DNA of 64,000 bases from an uncultured Paracoccaceae bacterium (GTDB taxonomy: Bacteria > Pseudomonadota > Alphaproteobacteria > Rhodobacterales > Rhodobacteraceae), in the NCBI GenBank assembly GCA_937895435.1, contig CALAXT010000043.1, forward strand, positions 1-64,000, read 5' to 3'. The notes under the pieces are model-generated. The model worked only from the letters and a program-made list of their open reading frames with translations. It did not search any database and was not told where the DNA came from. Made by a program: the position numbers and the translations under genes. Every line of letters starts with the position of its first letter. Positions within the stretch are counted from its first letter, which is position 1. Below are positions 9,780 to 18,452 of the stretch, in pieces.

Positions 9780-11141
9780 ATGGCATCTGCGGCAGAGCAA
9801 ATGGCGGCGAACATGAGCTGGGGCGCGCTTGGCAAGGCGACCGACCTGCGTGGCCGGATATTTTTCACCATTGGGCTTTTGATTGTGTATCGGCTTGGCA
9901 CCTATATTCCGGTGCCCGGAATCGATGCGTCAGCGCTGCGGTCCTTTATGGATGAGGCGACGGCCGGCATTGGTGGCATGTTGAACATGTTCACTGGTGG
10001 CGCGATCAGCCGGATGGGTATCTTTGCTTTGGGCATCATGCCCTATATTTCTGCCTCGATCATCGTGCAGCTGATGACCACGATGGTGCCACAGCTTGAG
10101 CAGCTGAAGAAAGAAGGCGAACAGGGCCGCAAAAAGATCAGTCAATACACGCGCTATGGCACGGTTTTGCTGGCGCTGTTTCAATCGTATGGGTTGGCAC
10201 GCAGTCTTGAGGCGGGCGATTTGGTGCAGGACCCTGGGCTGTTCTTTCAAGCCGCCTGCGTGATCACGCTGGTAGGCGGCACAATGTTCTTGATGTGGTT
10301 GGGTGAGCAGATCACGGCCCGGGGTATCGGTAACGGTATTTCCTTGATCATCTTTGTGGGCATTGTGGCCGAAATTCCTGCGGCGCTCGCACAGTTCCTT
10401 AGCCAAGGGCGATCGGGCGCTGTATCGCCTGCGGTGATTATTGGTGTGTTCGTCATGGTGGCGGCGGTCATCGCATTTGTGGTGTTTATGGAGCGCGCTT
10501 TGCGCAAGATCCACATTCAATACCCGCGGCGTCAGGTCGGAATGAAGGTATATGATGGCGGCAGTTCACATCTGCCGATCAAGGTTAACCCAGCTGGGGT
10601 TATTCCGGCTATCTTTGCCTCAACACTGTTGTTGCTGCCCACGACCATCTCGACGTTTTCGGGCGCAAATACTGGCCCCGTGATGTCGACCATTCTGGCG
10701 TATTTTGGGCCAGGCCAGCCGCTGCATTTGCTGTTTTTTGCGGCGATGATCGTGTTTTTCACCTATTTCTACACGGCCAACGTCGCCTTTAAAACCGATG
10801 ATGTGGCTGAGAATCTGAAAAATCAGAACGGGTTCGTGCCCGGTGTGCGCCCAGGACAGCGCACGGTTGAATACCTTGATTATATCGTGAACCGGCTTTT
10901 GGTGTTGGGTTCGGCTTATTTGGCGGCCGTTTGTTTGTTGCCAGAATTTCTGCGGTATGAGCTGTCGATTCCGTTCTATTTTGGGGGCACGTCGGTTCTG
11001 ATCGTTGTGTCTGTCACGATGGATACCATTAATCAGGTTCAGTCGCATTTGCTGGCGCACCAGTATGAGGGCCTGATTGAGCGTTCGAATCTGCGTGGCA
11101 AAAAGCGTGGCACGGGTGCGCGGCCACCAGCACGGCGCTAA
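9780..11141 (+). CDS. secY: Protein translocase channel subunit SecY
   Basis: 453 aa, MASAAEQMAANMSWGALGKA, with ten predicted membrane segments; the first follows TDLRGRIFFTIGLLIVYR. SecY forms the inner-membrane protein-conducting channel with SecE and SecG. An upstream ATG at 9765 is in frame, but AAAGAGG at 9768-9774 is the right distance from the ATG at 9780. In many alphaproteobacteria adk follows; here the next gene is rpsM, 201 nt away. Confidence 0.95.
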   Translation: MASAAEQMAANMSWGALGKATDLRGRIFFTIGLLIVYRLGTYIPVPGIDASALRSFMDEATAGIGGMLNMFTGGAISRMGIFALGIMPYISASIIVQLMTTMVPQLEQLKKEGEQGRKKISQYTRYGTVLLALFQSYGLARSLEAGDLVQDPGLFFQAACVITLVGGTMFLMWLGEQITARGIGNGISLIIFVGIVAEIPAALAQFLSQGRSGAVSPAVIIGVFVMVAAVIAFVVFMERALRKIHIQYPRRQVGMKVYDGGSSHLPIKVNPAGVIPAIFASTLLLLPTTISTFSGANTGPVMSTILAYFGPGQPLHLLFFAAMIVFFTYFYTANVAFKTDDVAENLKNQNGFVPGVRPGQRTVEYLDYIVNRLLVLGSAYLAAVCLLPEFLRYELSIPFYFGGTSVLIVVSVTMDTINQVQSHLLAHQYEGLIERSNLRGKKRGTGARPPARR

Positions 11142-11188
11142 TTGCTGCGGTGCGATAGGCGCTTGACGCGCTGAGAAATTGCCCATAG

Positions 11189-11219
11189 ACGGACGCGTCC
11201 CGAATTGGGATTCGTCCGT
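11189..11219 (+). other. Imperfect hairpin between secY and rpsM
   Basis: ACGGACG at 11189-11195 pairs with CGTCCGT at 11213-11219, with further partial pairing inside (GTCCC/GGGAT). No U-run follows. It lies where adk would be expected. Confidence 0.4.
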
Positions 11220-11302
11220 GACTGGGTTTCGGGGCTTTGGCCAGCCTGTCATCGGTCAGATCGTATGGATTGCACCCCGGTGTGTGGTCTGTTGTGAAAA
11301 AA

Positions 11303-11322
11303 GGTTCCGGTATTACGGAACC
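11303..11322 (+). promoter_or_regulatory. Hairpin in the rpsM leader
   Basis: GGTTCCG-GTATTA-CGGAACC is a perfect 7-bp stem ending about 8 nt before the AAAAGGAAG Shine-Dalgarno of rpsM, preceded by AAAAAA. Its position beside a GTG start suggests translational or processing control of the alpha block. This is inferred from position only. Confidence 0.4.
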
Positions 11323-11342
11323 GCAACAAAAGGAAGAGCAAC

Positions 11343-11711
11343 GTGGCACGTATTGCCGGCGTCAACATCCCCACTGGAAAGCGCGTTCCTATCGCCCTGA
11401 CCTATATTCATGGTATCGGCGCACATGTCGCCGCCCAAATTTGCGAAGCTGTCGGTATCGATGCGACGCGTCGTGTCAATGAGCTGAGCGATGCCGAGGT
11501 TTTGGCCGTTCGCGAATATATTGATGCGAACTTCACCGTTGAGGGCGACCTGCGCCGTGAAGTTTCGATGAACGTAAAGCGTTTGATGGACTTGGGCTGC
11601 TATCGTGGTCTGCGTCATCGCCGCAACCTGCCCGTTCGCGGTCAGCGTACGTCGACCAACGCGCGCACGCGCAAAGGTCCGGCCAAAGCCATCGCTGGCA
11701 AGAAGAAATAA
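11343..11711 (+). CDS. rpsM: 30S ribosomal protein S13
   Basis: 122 aa, (V)[25 protein letters not shown], with the basic C-terminal [21 protein letters not shown]13 contacts the P-site tRNA and forms bridges to the 50S subunit. The start is GTG at 11343 with AAGGAAGAG ahead of it. rpsK follows after 12 nt. Confidence 0.96.
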   Translation: MARIAGVNIPTGKRVPIALTYIHGIGAHVAAQICEAVGIDATRRVNELSDAEVLAVREYIDANFTVEGDLRREVSMNVKRLMDLGCYRGLRHRRNLPVRGQRTSTNARTRKGPAKAIAGKKK

Positions 11712-11723
11712 GGGGCAGGACAG

Positions 11724-12113
11724 ATGGCACGCGATAAGACACGCTTGAAGCGTAAGGAACGCAAAAACATCGCCGCTGGCGTTGCACATGTGAATTCCAG
11801 CTTTAACAACACAAAAATTCTGATTTCCGATGTTCAGGGCAATGCGATCGCATGGTCTTCTTCGGGAACAATGGGTTTTAAGGGCAGCCGCAAGTCGACT
11901 CCCTATGCCGCACAGATGGCTGCCGAAGATGCCGGTCGTAAGGCACAGGAGCACGGCGTGAAAACGCTTGAAGTCGAAGTGCAGGGCCCTGGTTCGGGCC
12001 GTGAATCAGCGCTGCGCGCTTTGGCGGCTGCTGGTTTCAGCATCACCTCTATCCGCGACGTAACGCCTATGGCGCACAACGGTTGCCGCCCGCCCAAACG
12101 CCGCCGCGTGTAA
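11724..12113 (+). CDS. rpsK: 30S ribosomal protein S11
   Basis: 129 aa; [18 protein letters not shown] and the C-terminal [20 protein letters not shown] are the family ends. S11 forms part of the platform at the E site. The 112-nt gap to rpoA holds a strong hairpin. Confidence 0.97.
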   Translation: MARDKTRLKRKERKNIAAGVAHVNSSFNNTKILISDVQGNAIAWSSSGTMGFKGSRKSTPYAAQMAAEDAGRKAQEHGVKTLEVEVQGPGSGRESALRALAAAGFSITSIRDVTPMAHNGCRPPKRRRV

Positions 12114-12130
12114 GCAGGCCAATATTTTAC

Positions 12131-12154
12131 CGGGCCGCGTAATCGCGCGGCCCG
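12131..12154 (+). other. Hairpin between rpsK and rpoA
   Basis: CGGGCCGCG at 12131-12139 pairs perfectly over 9 bp with CGCGGCCCG at 12146-12154. No U-tract follows. It may adjust the ratio of rpoA to the ribosomal genes. Confidence 0.45.
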
Positions 12155-12225
12155 TCATAATCATTTGATCCTCGGGCGTTTCCAGCTTGGGACATGGGCT
12201 GGAGACTAGTATGGAGGCGACACGC

Positions 12226-13242
12226 ATGATCCATAAAAACTGGCAAGAATTGATTAAGCCCGCACAGCTTGATGTGCGGCCGGGCAATGACCCCGCGCGG
12301 CAGGCCACTGTGGTGGCAGAGCCGCTTGAGCGTGGGTTTGGCCTGACACTGGGCAACGCGCTGCGTCGTGTGCTGCTTTCAAGTTTGCAGGGTGCGGCTA
12401 TTACCGCCATCCAGATCGACAATGTGCTGCACGAATTCAGCTCGGTTGCCGGTGTACGCGAAGATGTGACCGATATCGTTTTGAACCTGAAAGGCGTCGC
12501 GTTGCGGATGGATATTGATGGGCCAAAGCGTCTGTCGATCTCTGCCAAAGGTCCGGGCGTCGTGACCGCCGGTGACATATCCGAATCAGCGGGCATCGAG
12601 GTTTTGAACAAAGAGCATGTTATCTGCCACTTGGATGACGGTGCCGACTTGTACATGGAATTGACCGTTAATGTTGGCAAAGGGTATGTGCCTGCCGACA
12701 AGAACCGCCCCGAGGATGCACCGATTGGTTTGATCCCAATCGATGCGATCTATTCGCCGGTGAAAAAGGTCAGCTATGAGGTCCAGCCCACCCGTGAGGG
12801 CCAGGTGCTTGATTATGACAAGCTGACGATGAAGGTTGAAACGGATGGTTCGCTGAGCCCAGATGACGCGGTGGCCTATGCTGCCCGTATTCTGCAAGAC
12901 CAGTTGTCGATCTTTGTCAACTTTGACGAGCCCGAGTCGGCCACGCGGTCGGATCTGGAAGATGGGTTAGAATTTAACCCACTTCTGCTCAAAAAGGTTG
13001 ATGAGCTTGAGCTTTCGGTGCGTTCAGCAAACTGTCTGAAGAATGACAACATCGTCTACATCGGTGATTTGATTCAAAAGACCGAAGCTGAGATGCTGCG
13101 TACCCCCAACTTTGGCCGCAAGTCGTTAAACGAGATCAAGGAAGTGCTGACAGGCATGGGCTTGCATCTGGGAATGGACGTCGAAGATTGGCCGCCAGAA
13201 AACATTGAAGATCTGGCAAAGCGTTTCGAAGACCACTTTTAA
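12226..13242 (+). CDS. rpoA: RNA polymerase alpha subunit
   Basis: 338 aa, [17 protein letters not shown]. The N-terminal assembly domain carries [19 protein letters not shown] (about residues 33-51). The C-terminal DNA-binding domain has [20 protein letters not shown] and [25 protein letters not shown] precedes the ATG at 12226; upstream in-frame starts at 12187 and 12211 are not supported by homology. It lies in the alpha block between rpsK and rplQ as usual. Confidence 0.97.
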   Translation: MIHKNWQELIKPAQLDVRPGNDPARQATVVAEPLERGFGLTLGNALRRVLLSSLQGAAITAIQIDNVLHEFSSVAGVREDVTDIVLNLKGVALRMDIDGPKRLSISAKGPGVVTAGDISESAGIEVLNKEHVICHLDDGADLYMELTVNVGKGYVPADKNRPEDAPIGLIPIDAIYSPVKKVSYEVQPTREGQVLDYDKLTMKVETDGSLSPDDAVAYAARILQDQLSIFVNFDEPESATRSDLEDGLEFNPLLLKKVDELELSVRSANCLKNDNIVYIGDLIQKTEAEMLRTPNFGRKSLNEIKEVLTGMGLHLGMDVEDWPPENIEDLAKRFEDHF

Positions 13243-13248
13243 TTTTAT

Positions 13249-13268
13249 GGGGCCGGTTCGCCGGCCCC
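13249..13268 (+). other. UUCG-capped hairpin between rpoA and rplQ
   Basis: GGGGCCGG-TTCG-CCGGCCCC: an 8-bp perfect stem with an extra-stable UUCG tetraloop, 6 nt after the rpoA stop. The following bases are C-rich, not T-rich, so it looks like a 3'-end stabiliser or processing stop rather than a terminator. Confidence 0.5.
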
Positions 13269-13375
13269 CTCGCTAAGAATGCCCACATTTGGTGGGGAAA
13301 ACTGGGCATGCGGCCCCAAGGAGAGCGCCCCGCACGACACGGGCGCCAGACAAAGCAAAACGACGGAGAAGACCC

Positions 13376-13786
13376 ATGAACCACGGAGCCGGCTATCGCC
13401 GCCTAAACCGCACCCATGAGCACCGCAAGGCATTGTTTGCCAACATGTCGGGCTCGCTTATTCAGCATGAGCAAATCAAGACAACCCTGCCAAAAGCCAA
13501 AGAACTTAAGCGGATCATCGACAAGCTGATCACGCTGGGCAAGCGTGGTGATCTGCATGCACGCCGTCAGGCCGCATCGCAGTTGAAAGACGACGCGCAT
13601 GTTGCAAAACTGTTTGCCGTTCTTGGCCCGCGCTACAAAGAGCGCAGCGGTGGCTATTGCCGCGTGCTAAAGGCTGGTTTTCGGTATGGCGACATGGCGC
13701 CGATGGCGATCATTGAGCTCGTCGATCGCGATCCCGAGGCCAAAGGTGCGTCTGACCGCGCCCGCTTGGCAGCCGCTGAGGCGTAG
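13376..13786 (+). CDS. rplQ: 50S ribosomal protein L17
   Basis: 136 aa, [20 protein letters not shown], with the [21 protein letters not shown] signature. It is the last gene of the ribosomal cluster. ACGGAG lies about 8 nt before the ATG at 13376. The open frame upstream to 13289 covers the leader only. Confidence 0.96.
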   Translation: MNHGAGYRRLNRTHEHRKALFANMSGSLIQHEQIKTTLPKAKELKRIIDKLITLGKRGDLHARRQAASQLKDDAHVAKLFAVLGPRYKERSGGYCRVLKAGFRYGDMAPMAIIELVDRDPEAKGASDRARLAAAEA

Positions 13787-13832
13787 ACACGGTTCGGGCC
13801 GCTGCGCTGATTGTGCGCAGTGCCTAGATTAC

Positions 13833-13862
13833 AAAACCCTGCCAATTGGCAGGGTTTTTTTT
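13833..13862 (+). terminator. Rho-independent terminator of the ribosomal cluster
   Basis: AAAACCCTGCC-AATT-GGCAGGGTTTT followed by more T: an 11-bp perfect stem with a T8 run. The A-run on the left makes it bidirectional, so it could also end transcription from the minus-strand ORF at 13888-14070. Confidence 0.9.
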
Positions 13863-13887
13863 GTGGCGGATGGTGCTGACGTGGTGG

Positions 13888-14070
13888 TTATGCGGTTGCA
13901 GGTTGGCAACGATTGGCCTGCGTTCCCGTTTGCGCTGTCGTCTCTGCCAGAAGATCACGCAATTGAGCATCGTTCAGAGGGGTCGTGCCCAAAAGTTCCA
14001 ACAGCTCAATGCGTGCTTTTGGGGGCAATGACATAACCTGTGCGAACAAGCTTGGGGCGATCGGTTTCAA
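13888..14070 (-). CDS. Small hypothetical protein (60 aa)
   Basis: Reads MKPIAPSLFAQVMSLPPKAR... from a TTG start, with AAAGGCAGAG about 6 nt upstream. The middle, LPPKARIELLELL, is an amphipathic helix resembling those in short antitoxin-like proteins, but I recognise no family. In favour: a sensible SD, helix-like composition and a bidirectional terminator just past the stop. Against: a TTG start and short length. It is divergent from luxR. Confidence 0.35.
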   Translation of the reverse strand: MKPIAPSLFAQVMSLPPKARIELLELLGTTPLNDAQLRDLLAETTAQTGTQANRCQPATA

Positions 14071-14319
14071 AATATACTCTGCCTTTGGTGCGTTTTCGGC
14101 AATTTAAGGTTGATGGGCGTCAAAGCAACCTGTCCAAAAGTGCATGTCTTTCGGGTGCATTTTTTGCTCGAGTTTATTAATTCAGTCAGCGTTTTACTTG
14201 AAATGGGCAGATTGAGTGCAACGGACCAGTACAACCAAGAGTTGACTTTAGGTGATGCCAACGCCAATGGTGAATGCACGAATTTATATCTGCGAATCGT
14301 GTTAGGGGCCTGTGGCAGA

Positions 14320-14928
14320 ATGAAAAAACTTGGCATCGAACTTGGGCTTGCCAAGCTTGCCGGTTTTGCCACGGCCGGTTATGCGATTGGCCTGCATATC
14401 CGTTTTGCTTCGGCGCATATTATGGTTCAAACCTATGATGCGCGCTGGATTGAGCAGTACACGGAACGTGGTTACATGCTGTGTGACCCGATTGTGTCGT
14501 GGGGATTTGGCAACGTGGGTGCCGCGCGCTGGAGTTCGCTGATCCACCCGGACCCGCACAATATTTTACAACAGGCCCGTCAATACGGGCTGAATTATGG
14601 AGTGGCGGTGGCCTGTGGTCCCACCACGTCGCGTTCCATCGGTGGGCTTGCGCGGGGTGATCGCGAGTTTACGGACCCCGAGATCGCACAGATTACTGAA
14701 ATCTTTAACATTCTTCATCGTGAGTCGCTTCCCCCCTCAAGCCTGACGATGGCACAGGTTATGGCCCTGCGGCTTTTGGCGAAGGGGTGCCGCCACGCGG
14801 AAGCGGCTGCCCTGCTTGGTATTTCCGAAAGCGCGCTAAAGGCGCGGTTGCGGTCGGCGCGCGACAGGTTGCTGTCACGCACCACCACGGAAGCCATTCA
14901 AAGAGCACGGGAATACAACCTGCTTTGA
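14320..14928 (+). CDS. luxR: LuxR-family quorum-sensing transcriptional regulator
   Basis: 202 aa from the ATG at 14320, with AGGGG about 10 nt upstream. The N-terminal autoinducer-binding domain shows Y-x8-DP (YTERGYMLCDP), a Trp in AARWSSL and the Gly in GLNYGV, matching LuxR ligand-pocket and fold positions. The C-terminal HTH, about residues 141-202, starts LTMAQVMALRLLAKG. It is somewhat short at the N-terminus; the open frame reaches 14110, so an earlier start such as 14203 is possible. It lies 49 nt ahead of luxI, its likely AHL source. No clear lux box was found. Confidence 0.88.
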   Translation: MKKLGIELGLAKLAGFATAGYAIGLHIRFASAHIMVQTYDARWIEQYTERGYMLCDPIVSWGFGNVGAARWSSLIHPDPHNILQQARQYGLNYGVAVACGPTTSRSIGGLARGDREFTDPEIAQITEIFNILHRESLPPSSLTMAQVMALRLLAKGCRHAEAAALLGISESALKARLRSARDRLLSRTTTEAIQRAREYNLL

Positions 14929-14977
14929 TGCCTGGCCCACGGCTGAACTCGGTTTTTCAACCCAGCTGGAGGCTACC

Positions 14978-15565
14978 ATGCAAACCACGACACTTTCTTT
15001 TCACAACTTTCATACCCATGGGGTGCTGTTCACGAATGTGCTGCGTGCGCGCAGAGAATCGTTCATTGTGCAGAACAAATGGGAACTGCCAGAGGTCGAT
15101 GGCATGGAGTTCGACCAATATGACACGCCGCAAAGCCGCTGGATTGCGGTTCATGAATTCGGTCGTGTGATGGCCGGTATTCGGATGACACCCACCACAG
15201 CCCGCTGTGGGATTTACAGCTATATGATCCGTGATGCGCAACTTGGGCTGTTGGATACGATCCCGCAGAACCTGCTGTATGGCCCGGCGCCGGTTGGCTC
15301 GCATATTTGGGAGGCGAGCCGTGTCTTTATCGCGAAAGAAGTGCCCAGCGAATTGCGCAGTAAAGTGCAGCGGGCCTTGATGACTGAAATGGTGCGCACC
15401 GCGCGGGAACAAGGGGCAACCCAGTTGATTGGGCTGTGCCCCTATGTCTGGGGGCGTTGGATGCAGCGTATTGGTTTTATGACCGAAGATGCTGGCCCTG
15501 TTCTAAATATCGGCCATATCGATAACCGGGCAATTTTGATGCGTCTTGGCGCCAACTTGCACTAG
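14978..15565 (+). CDS. luxI: Acyl-homoserine-lactone synthase (LuxI family)
   Basis: 195 aa. It makes N-acyl-homoserine lactones from S-adenosylmethionine and acyl-ACP. The invariant residues are visible: R25, F29, W35, D46, D49, R69, E112 and R115 (WEASRVF). GGAGG precedes the ATG. Acyl-chain specificity cannot be read from the sequence. It follows luxR in the same direction and ends before a wobble-paired hairpin at 15575-15600. Confidence 0.9.
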   Translation: MQTTTLSFHNFHTHGVLFTNVLRARRESFIVQNKWELPEVDGMEFDQYDTPQSRWIAVHEFGRVMAGIRMTPTTARCGIYSYMIRDAQLGLLDTIPQNLLYGPAPVGSHIWEASRVFIAKEVPSELRSKVQRALMTEMVRTAREQGATQLIGLCPYVWGRWMQRIGFMTEDAGPVLNIGHIDNRAILMRLGANLH

Positions 15566-15574
15566 CGGGGGCCT

Positions 15575-15600
15575 GGGGGTGGCCTTGTGAGGTCATCCCC
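15575..15600 (+). terminator. Possible terminator after luxI
   Basis: GGGGGTGGCCT-TGTG-AGGTCATCCCC pairs over 11 bp with two G-U pairs. Only a short T-stretch (ATTT) follows, so termination efficiency is uncertain. It lies between luxI and rarA. Confidence 0.45.
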
Positions 15601-15645
15601 ATTTGCCGCTTTTGTCTGATCCGGTGTGGGGGTATCTTTGCGCCC

Positions 15646-16992
15646 ATGTCAGATCTTTTTTCTTCGGTTGATCCGAACCCAACAGATAATAACGGGCCCG
15701 ACGCGGCCGTGGCGCGTGCGCCGCGGCCGTTGGCCGATCGGTTGCGGCCGCAAACGCTGGCCGATGTGATTGGGCAGGGGGCTGTTTTGTCAGATGACGG
15801 GCCGCTTGGGGCCATGTTGGCTGCGGGCAGTTTGAGATCGGTCATTTTTTGGGGACCGCCGGGGGTGGGCAAAACCACCATCGCGCGGCTGCTGGCGGCG
15901 CATACTCAGCTGCACTTTGTTCAGATTTCTGCGATTTTCACGGGTGTCCCTGATTTGCGCAAAGTGTTTGATGCCGCGCGTCTGCGCCGTCAGTCAGGCC
16001 AAGGCACGTTGCTTTTTGTCGATGAAATCCATCGCTTTAATCGTGCCCAGCAAGATGGGTTTTTGCCCTATATGGAAGATGGCACCATATTGCTTGTTGG
16101 GGCGACTACGGAAAACCCGTCGTTTGAACTGAACGCCGCCGTGCTGAGCCGTGCGCAGGTGATTGTGTTGTCGCGGTTGGGGCCAGCTGATTTGGCTTTG
16201 TTGGTGCAGCGGGCCGAGCAGGAATGTGGCCGGGCGCTGCCACTTGATGGCCCGGCGCGCGATGCATTGATAGAAATGGCCGATGGCGATGGGCGTGCGC
16301 TTTTAAATCTGGTTGAGCAGGTCATGGCTTGGGATTTGGCTGCGCCCCTCGATACGGCGGCATTGGGCGCGCGCTTGATGCGGCGCGCTGCCGTTTACGA
16401 CAAATCGGGCGACGGGCATTACAACCTGATGTCGGCACTGCATAAATCGGTGCGCGGCTCCGACCCGGATGCGGCGCTTTATTGGTTGGCACGGATGCTG
16501 ACCGCCGGGGAAGACCCGCGCTATTTGGCCCGCCGGATTGCGCGTATGGCTGTCGAAGATATTGGCTTGGCTGATCCGCAGGCGCAGACGATCTGTCTGG
16601 ATGCTTGGCAGATCTATGAGCGTCTTGGCAGCCCCGAGGGCGAATTGGCGCTTGCAGGTGCGGTGACGTATTTGGCATTGGCACCCAAATCAAACGGGGT
16701 TTATGCCGCGTTCAAGGCCGCGATGACGGCTGCGCGGGCGACAGGCTCGCAGCCGCCACCCAAACACATTTTGAACGCACCCACCAAGCTGATGAAGGAA
16801 CACGGGTATGGCGCAGGCTATGCCTATGATCATAATGCCGCCGACGGGTTTTCGGGGCAAAACTATTTTCCCGATGGGATGCGGCGGCCGGTCTATTATC
16901 AGCCGCCGGAACGTGGGTTTGAGCGCGAATTAAACAAACGTCTGGCGTGGTTTGCCAAACAGCGGGCCCAGCGTGGTGGTGGCGATGGCTGA
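15646..16992 (+). CDS. rarA: Replication-associated recombination protein A (MgsA/WRNIP1 family ATPase)
   Basis: 448 aa AAA+ ATPase related to clamp loaders, acting at stalled forks. Near the N-terminus is RPLADRLRPQTLADVIGQ; Walker A is GPPGVGKTT (about residue 69) and Walker B is LLFVDEIHRFNRAQQD. The C-terminal tetramerisation region ends with NYFPDGMRRPVYYQPPERG, typical of the family. crcB follows after 42 nt. Confidence 0.95.
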   Translation: MSDLFSSVDPNPTDNNGPDAAVARAPRPLADRLRPQTLADVIGQGAVLSDDGPLGAMLAAGSLRSVIFWGPPGVGKTTIARLLAAHTQLHFVQISAIFTGVPDLRKVFDAARLRRQSGQGTLLFVDEIHRFNRAQQDGFLPYMEDGTILLVGATTENPSFELNAAVLSRAQVIVLSRLGPADLALLVQRAEQECGRALPLDGPARDALIEMADGDGRALLNLVEQVMAWDLAAPLDTAALGARLMRRAAVYDKSGDGHYNLMSALHKSVRGSDPDAALYWLARMLTAGEDPRYLARRIARMAVEDIGLADPQAQTICLDAWQIYERLGSPEGELALAGAVTYLALAPKSNGVYAAFKAAMTAARATGSQPPPKHILNAPTKLMKEHGYGAGYAYDHNAADGFSGQNYFPDGMRRPVYYQPPERGFERELNKRLAWFAKQRAQRGGGDG

Positions 16993-17034
16993 TATGGTTG
17001 ACATGGCGCCCGCCTGGCCCCAAGGACGGGCGCT

Positions 17035-17412
17035 ATGATGTTTACGCTGTTTCAGGTGGCTTTGGGCGGTGCGATTGGCGCGGTGGCGCGGTTTGCAACC
17101 CAAGCAGGGCTGGCGCGCGTGCTGGGGGCTGGGTTTCCTTGGGGCACGTTTGCGGCCAACGTGTTGGGGTCATTTGTGATGGGCGCGTTGTTTGTGATGC
17201 TGATGGAACGCGGTGGGGGGCGGTTGTCGCCCCTGCTTTTGACCGGGGTTCTGGGGGGCTTCACGACGTTTTCGGCCTTTTCGCTTGATGCGTTACGGCT
17301 GTTTGAACGGGCCCAGCCTGGGGCGGCGGCACTTTATGTTTTGGGTTCGGTTGGGCTGTCGTTATTGGCGGTGATAGCCGGGGTAATGTTGGCAAGGATG
17401 GTGGCTGCATGA
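17035..17412 (+). CDS. crcB: Fluoride-specific ion channel CrcB/FluC
   Basis: 125 aa, four membrane helices. FluC dimers export fluoride; the motifs GGAIGAVARF, GTFAANVLGSFVMG and GGFTTFSAFSLD are all present. The start is ATG at 17035 or 17038. I looked for a fluoride riboswitch in the 42-nt gap upstream and found none. It overlaps the next gene by 4 nt (ATGA). Confidence 0.94.
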   Translation: MMFTLFQVALGGAIGAVARFATQAGLARVLGAGFPWGTFAANVLGSFVMGALFVMLMERGGGRLSPLLLTGVLGGFTTFSAFSLDALRLFERAQPGAAALYVLGSVGLSLLAVIAGVMLARMVAA

Positions 17413-18452
17413 GCGGCGTTCAAACAGTGGCAGTCTCAGCCGAGGATGCAGAGCAGCGGCTTGATCGTTGGCTGCGCCGCCAATTTCCGCATGTGACCCA
17501 AGGGCGCGTGGAAAAGTTGTGCCGCAAAGGTGAAATTCGCGTCGATGGTGGCCGCGTTAAACCGGCCACACGGCTTGAGGCTGGGCAGATGGTGCGTTTG
17601 CCGCCATTGCCGCAAGAGGCCGCCCCCCCTCCGCAAGAGGCTCCTCGGATTTCGGCCGCTGATGCTGCAATGATATCGGATTGCGTCATTTTCATGGATG
17701 ATTACATCATCGCGCTGAACAAGCCGCCGGGCTTGGCCTCGCAGGGGGGGTCTGGGCAATCGCGCCATGTTGATGGCCTGTCAGAGGCGCTGCGGTTTGA
17801 TTATGATGAAAAACCGCGGCTGGTGCATCGATTGGATAAAGATACATCGGGCATTTTGTTATTGGCCCGCACACGGCAAGTGGCGGCCGCATTGACCGCG
17901 TCATTTCGCAGCCGTGAGGCGCGCAAAATTTATTGGGCGATTGTTGCAGGTGTCCCACATCCTCGTATGGGGGTGATTAAATACGGCCTGGTCAAAGCGC
18001 CGGGCCATGGTGCCCGAGGTGAGGGGGAAAAGATGCAGTGCATCCACCCTGCCGAGGTTGACCGCACCGAGGGTGCGCAGCGTGCGGTGACCGAATATGC
18101 AGTTATCGAAATGCTCGGTCGGCGTGCGGCTTGGGTTGGGTTGGTGCCCGTAACTGGGCGCACCCACCAATTGCGTGCGCACATGGCAGAAATGGGGCAT
18201 CCGATTATTGGTGATGGTAAGTATGGCGGTTCGGGCCAAGAGAATCTGGGTGACGGGTGGGGCGCGCAGTTGGGGGGGGATATCAGCCGCAAGCTGCATC
18301 TGCATGCCCGCAGCATTTCGCTGACCCATCCGATCACGGGCAAACCTTTGGAAATCACCGCGTCGCTGCCCGATCACATGGCGCGCAGCTGGGCGACCTT
18401 TGGCTGGTCAGAGCTTCAAGCCCCGACCGACCCGTTTGAGCCGCTGCAATGA
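17409..18452 (+). CDS. rluC: RluC/RluD-family 23S rRNA pseudouridine synthase
   Basis: 347 aa. An N-terminal S4 RNA-binding domain (about residues 14-70) precedes the catalytic domain, whose HRLDKDTSGILLLAR motif contains the catalytic Asp; GRTHQLRAHMAEMGHPIIGD is the second signature. RluC versus a close paralogue cannot be fixed without alignment. Both ends overlap neighbours by 4 nt. Confidence 0.9.
   Translation: MSGVQTVAVSAEDAEQRLDRWLRRQFPHVTQGRVEKLCRKGEIRVDGGRVKPATRLEAGQMVRLPPLPQEAAPPPQEAPRISAADAAMISDCVIFMDDYIIALNKPPGLASQGGSGQSRHVDGLSEALRFDYDEKPRLVHRLDKDTSGILLLARTRQVAAALTASFRSREARKIYWAIVAGVPHPRMGVIKYGLVKAPGHGARGEGEKMQCIHPAEVDRTEGAQRAVTEYAVIEMLGRRAAWVGLVPVTGRTHQLRAHMAEMGHPIIGDGKYGGSGQENLGDGWGAQLGGDISRKLHLHARSISLTHPITGKPLEITASLPDHMARSWATFGWSELQAPTDPFEPLQ

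Noticed and set aside
14929-14977. Possible lux box before luxI (dyad TGAA-N9-TTCA)
   Set aside because: Arms are too short and do not match the ACCTG-type 20-bp consensus; the motif could easily be chance.
16993-17034. Possible fluoride riboswitch before crcB
   Set aside because: The gap is only 42 nt and lacks the conserved crcB-motif segments; crcB is probably translated from the rarA transcript.
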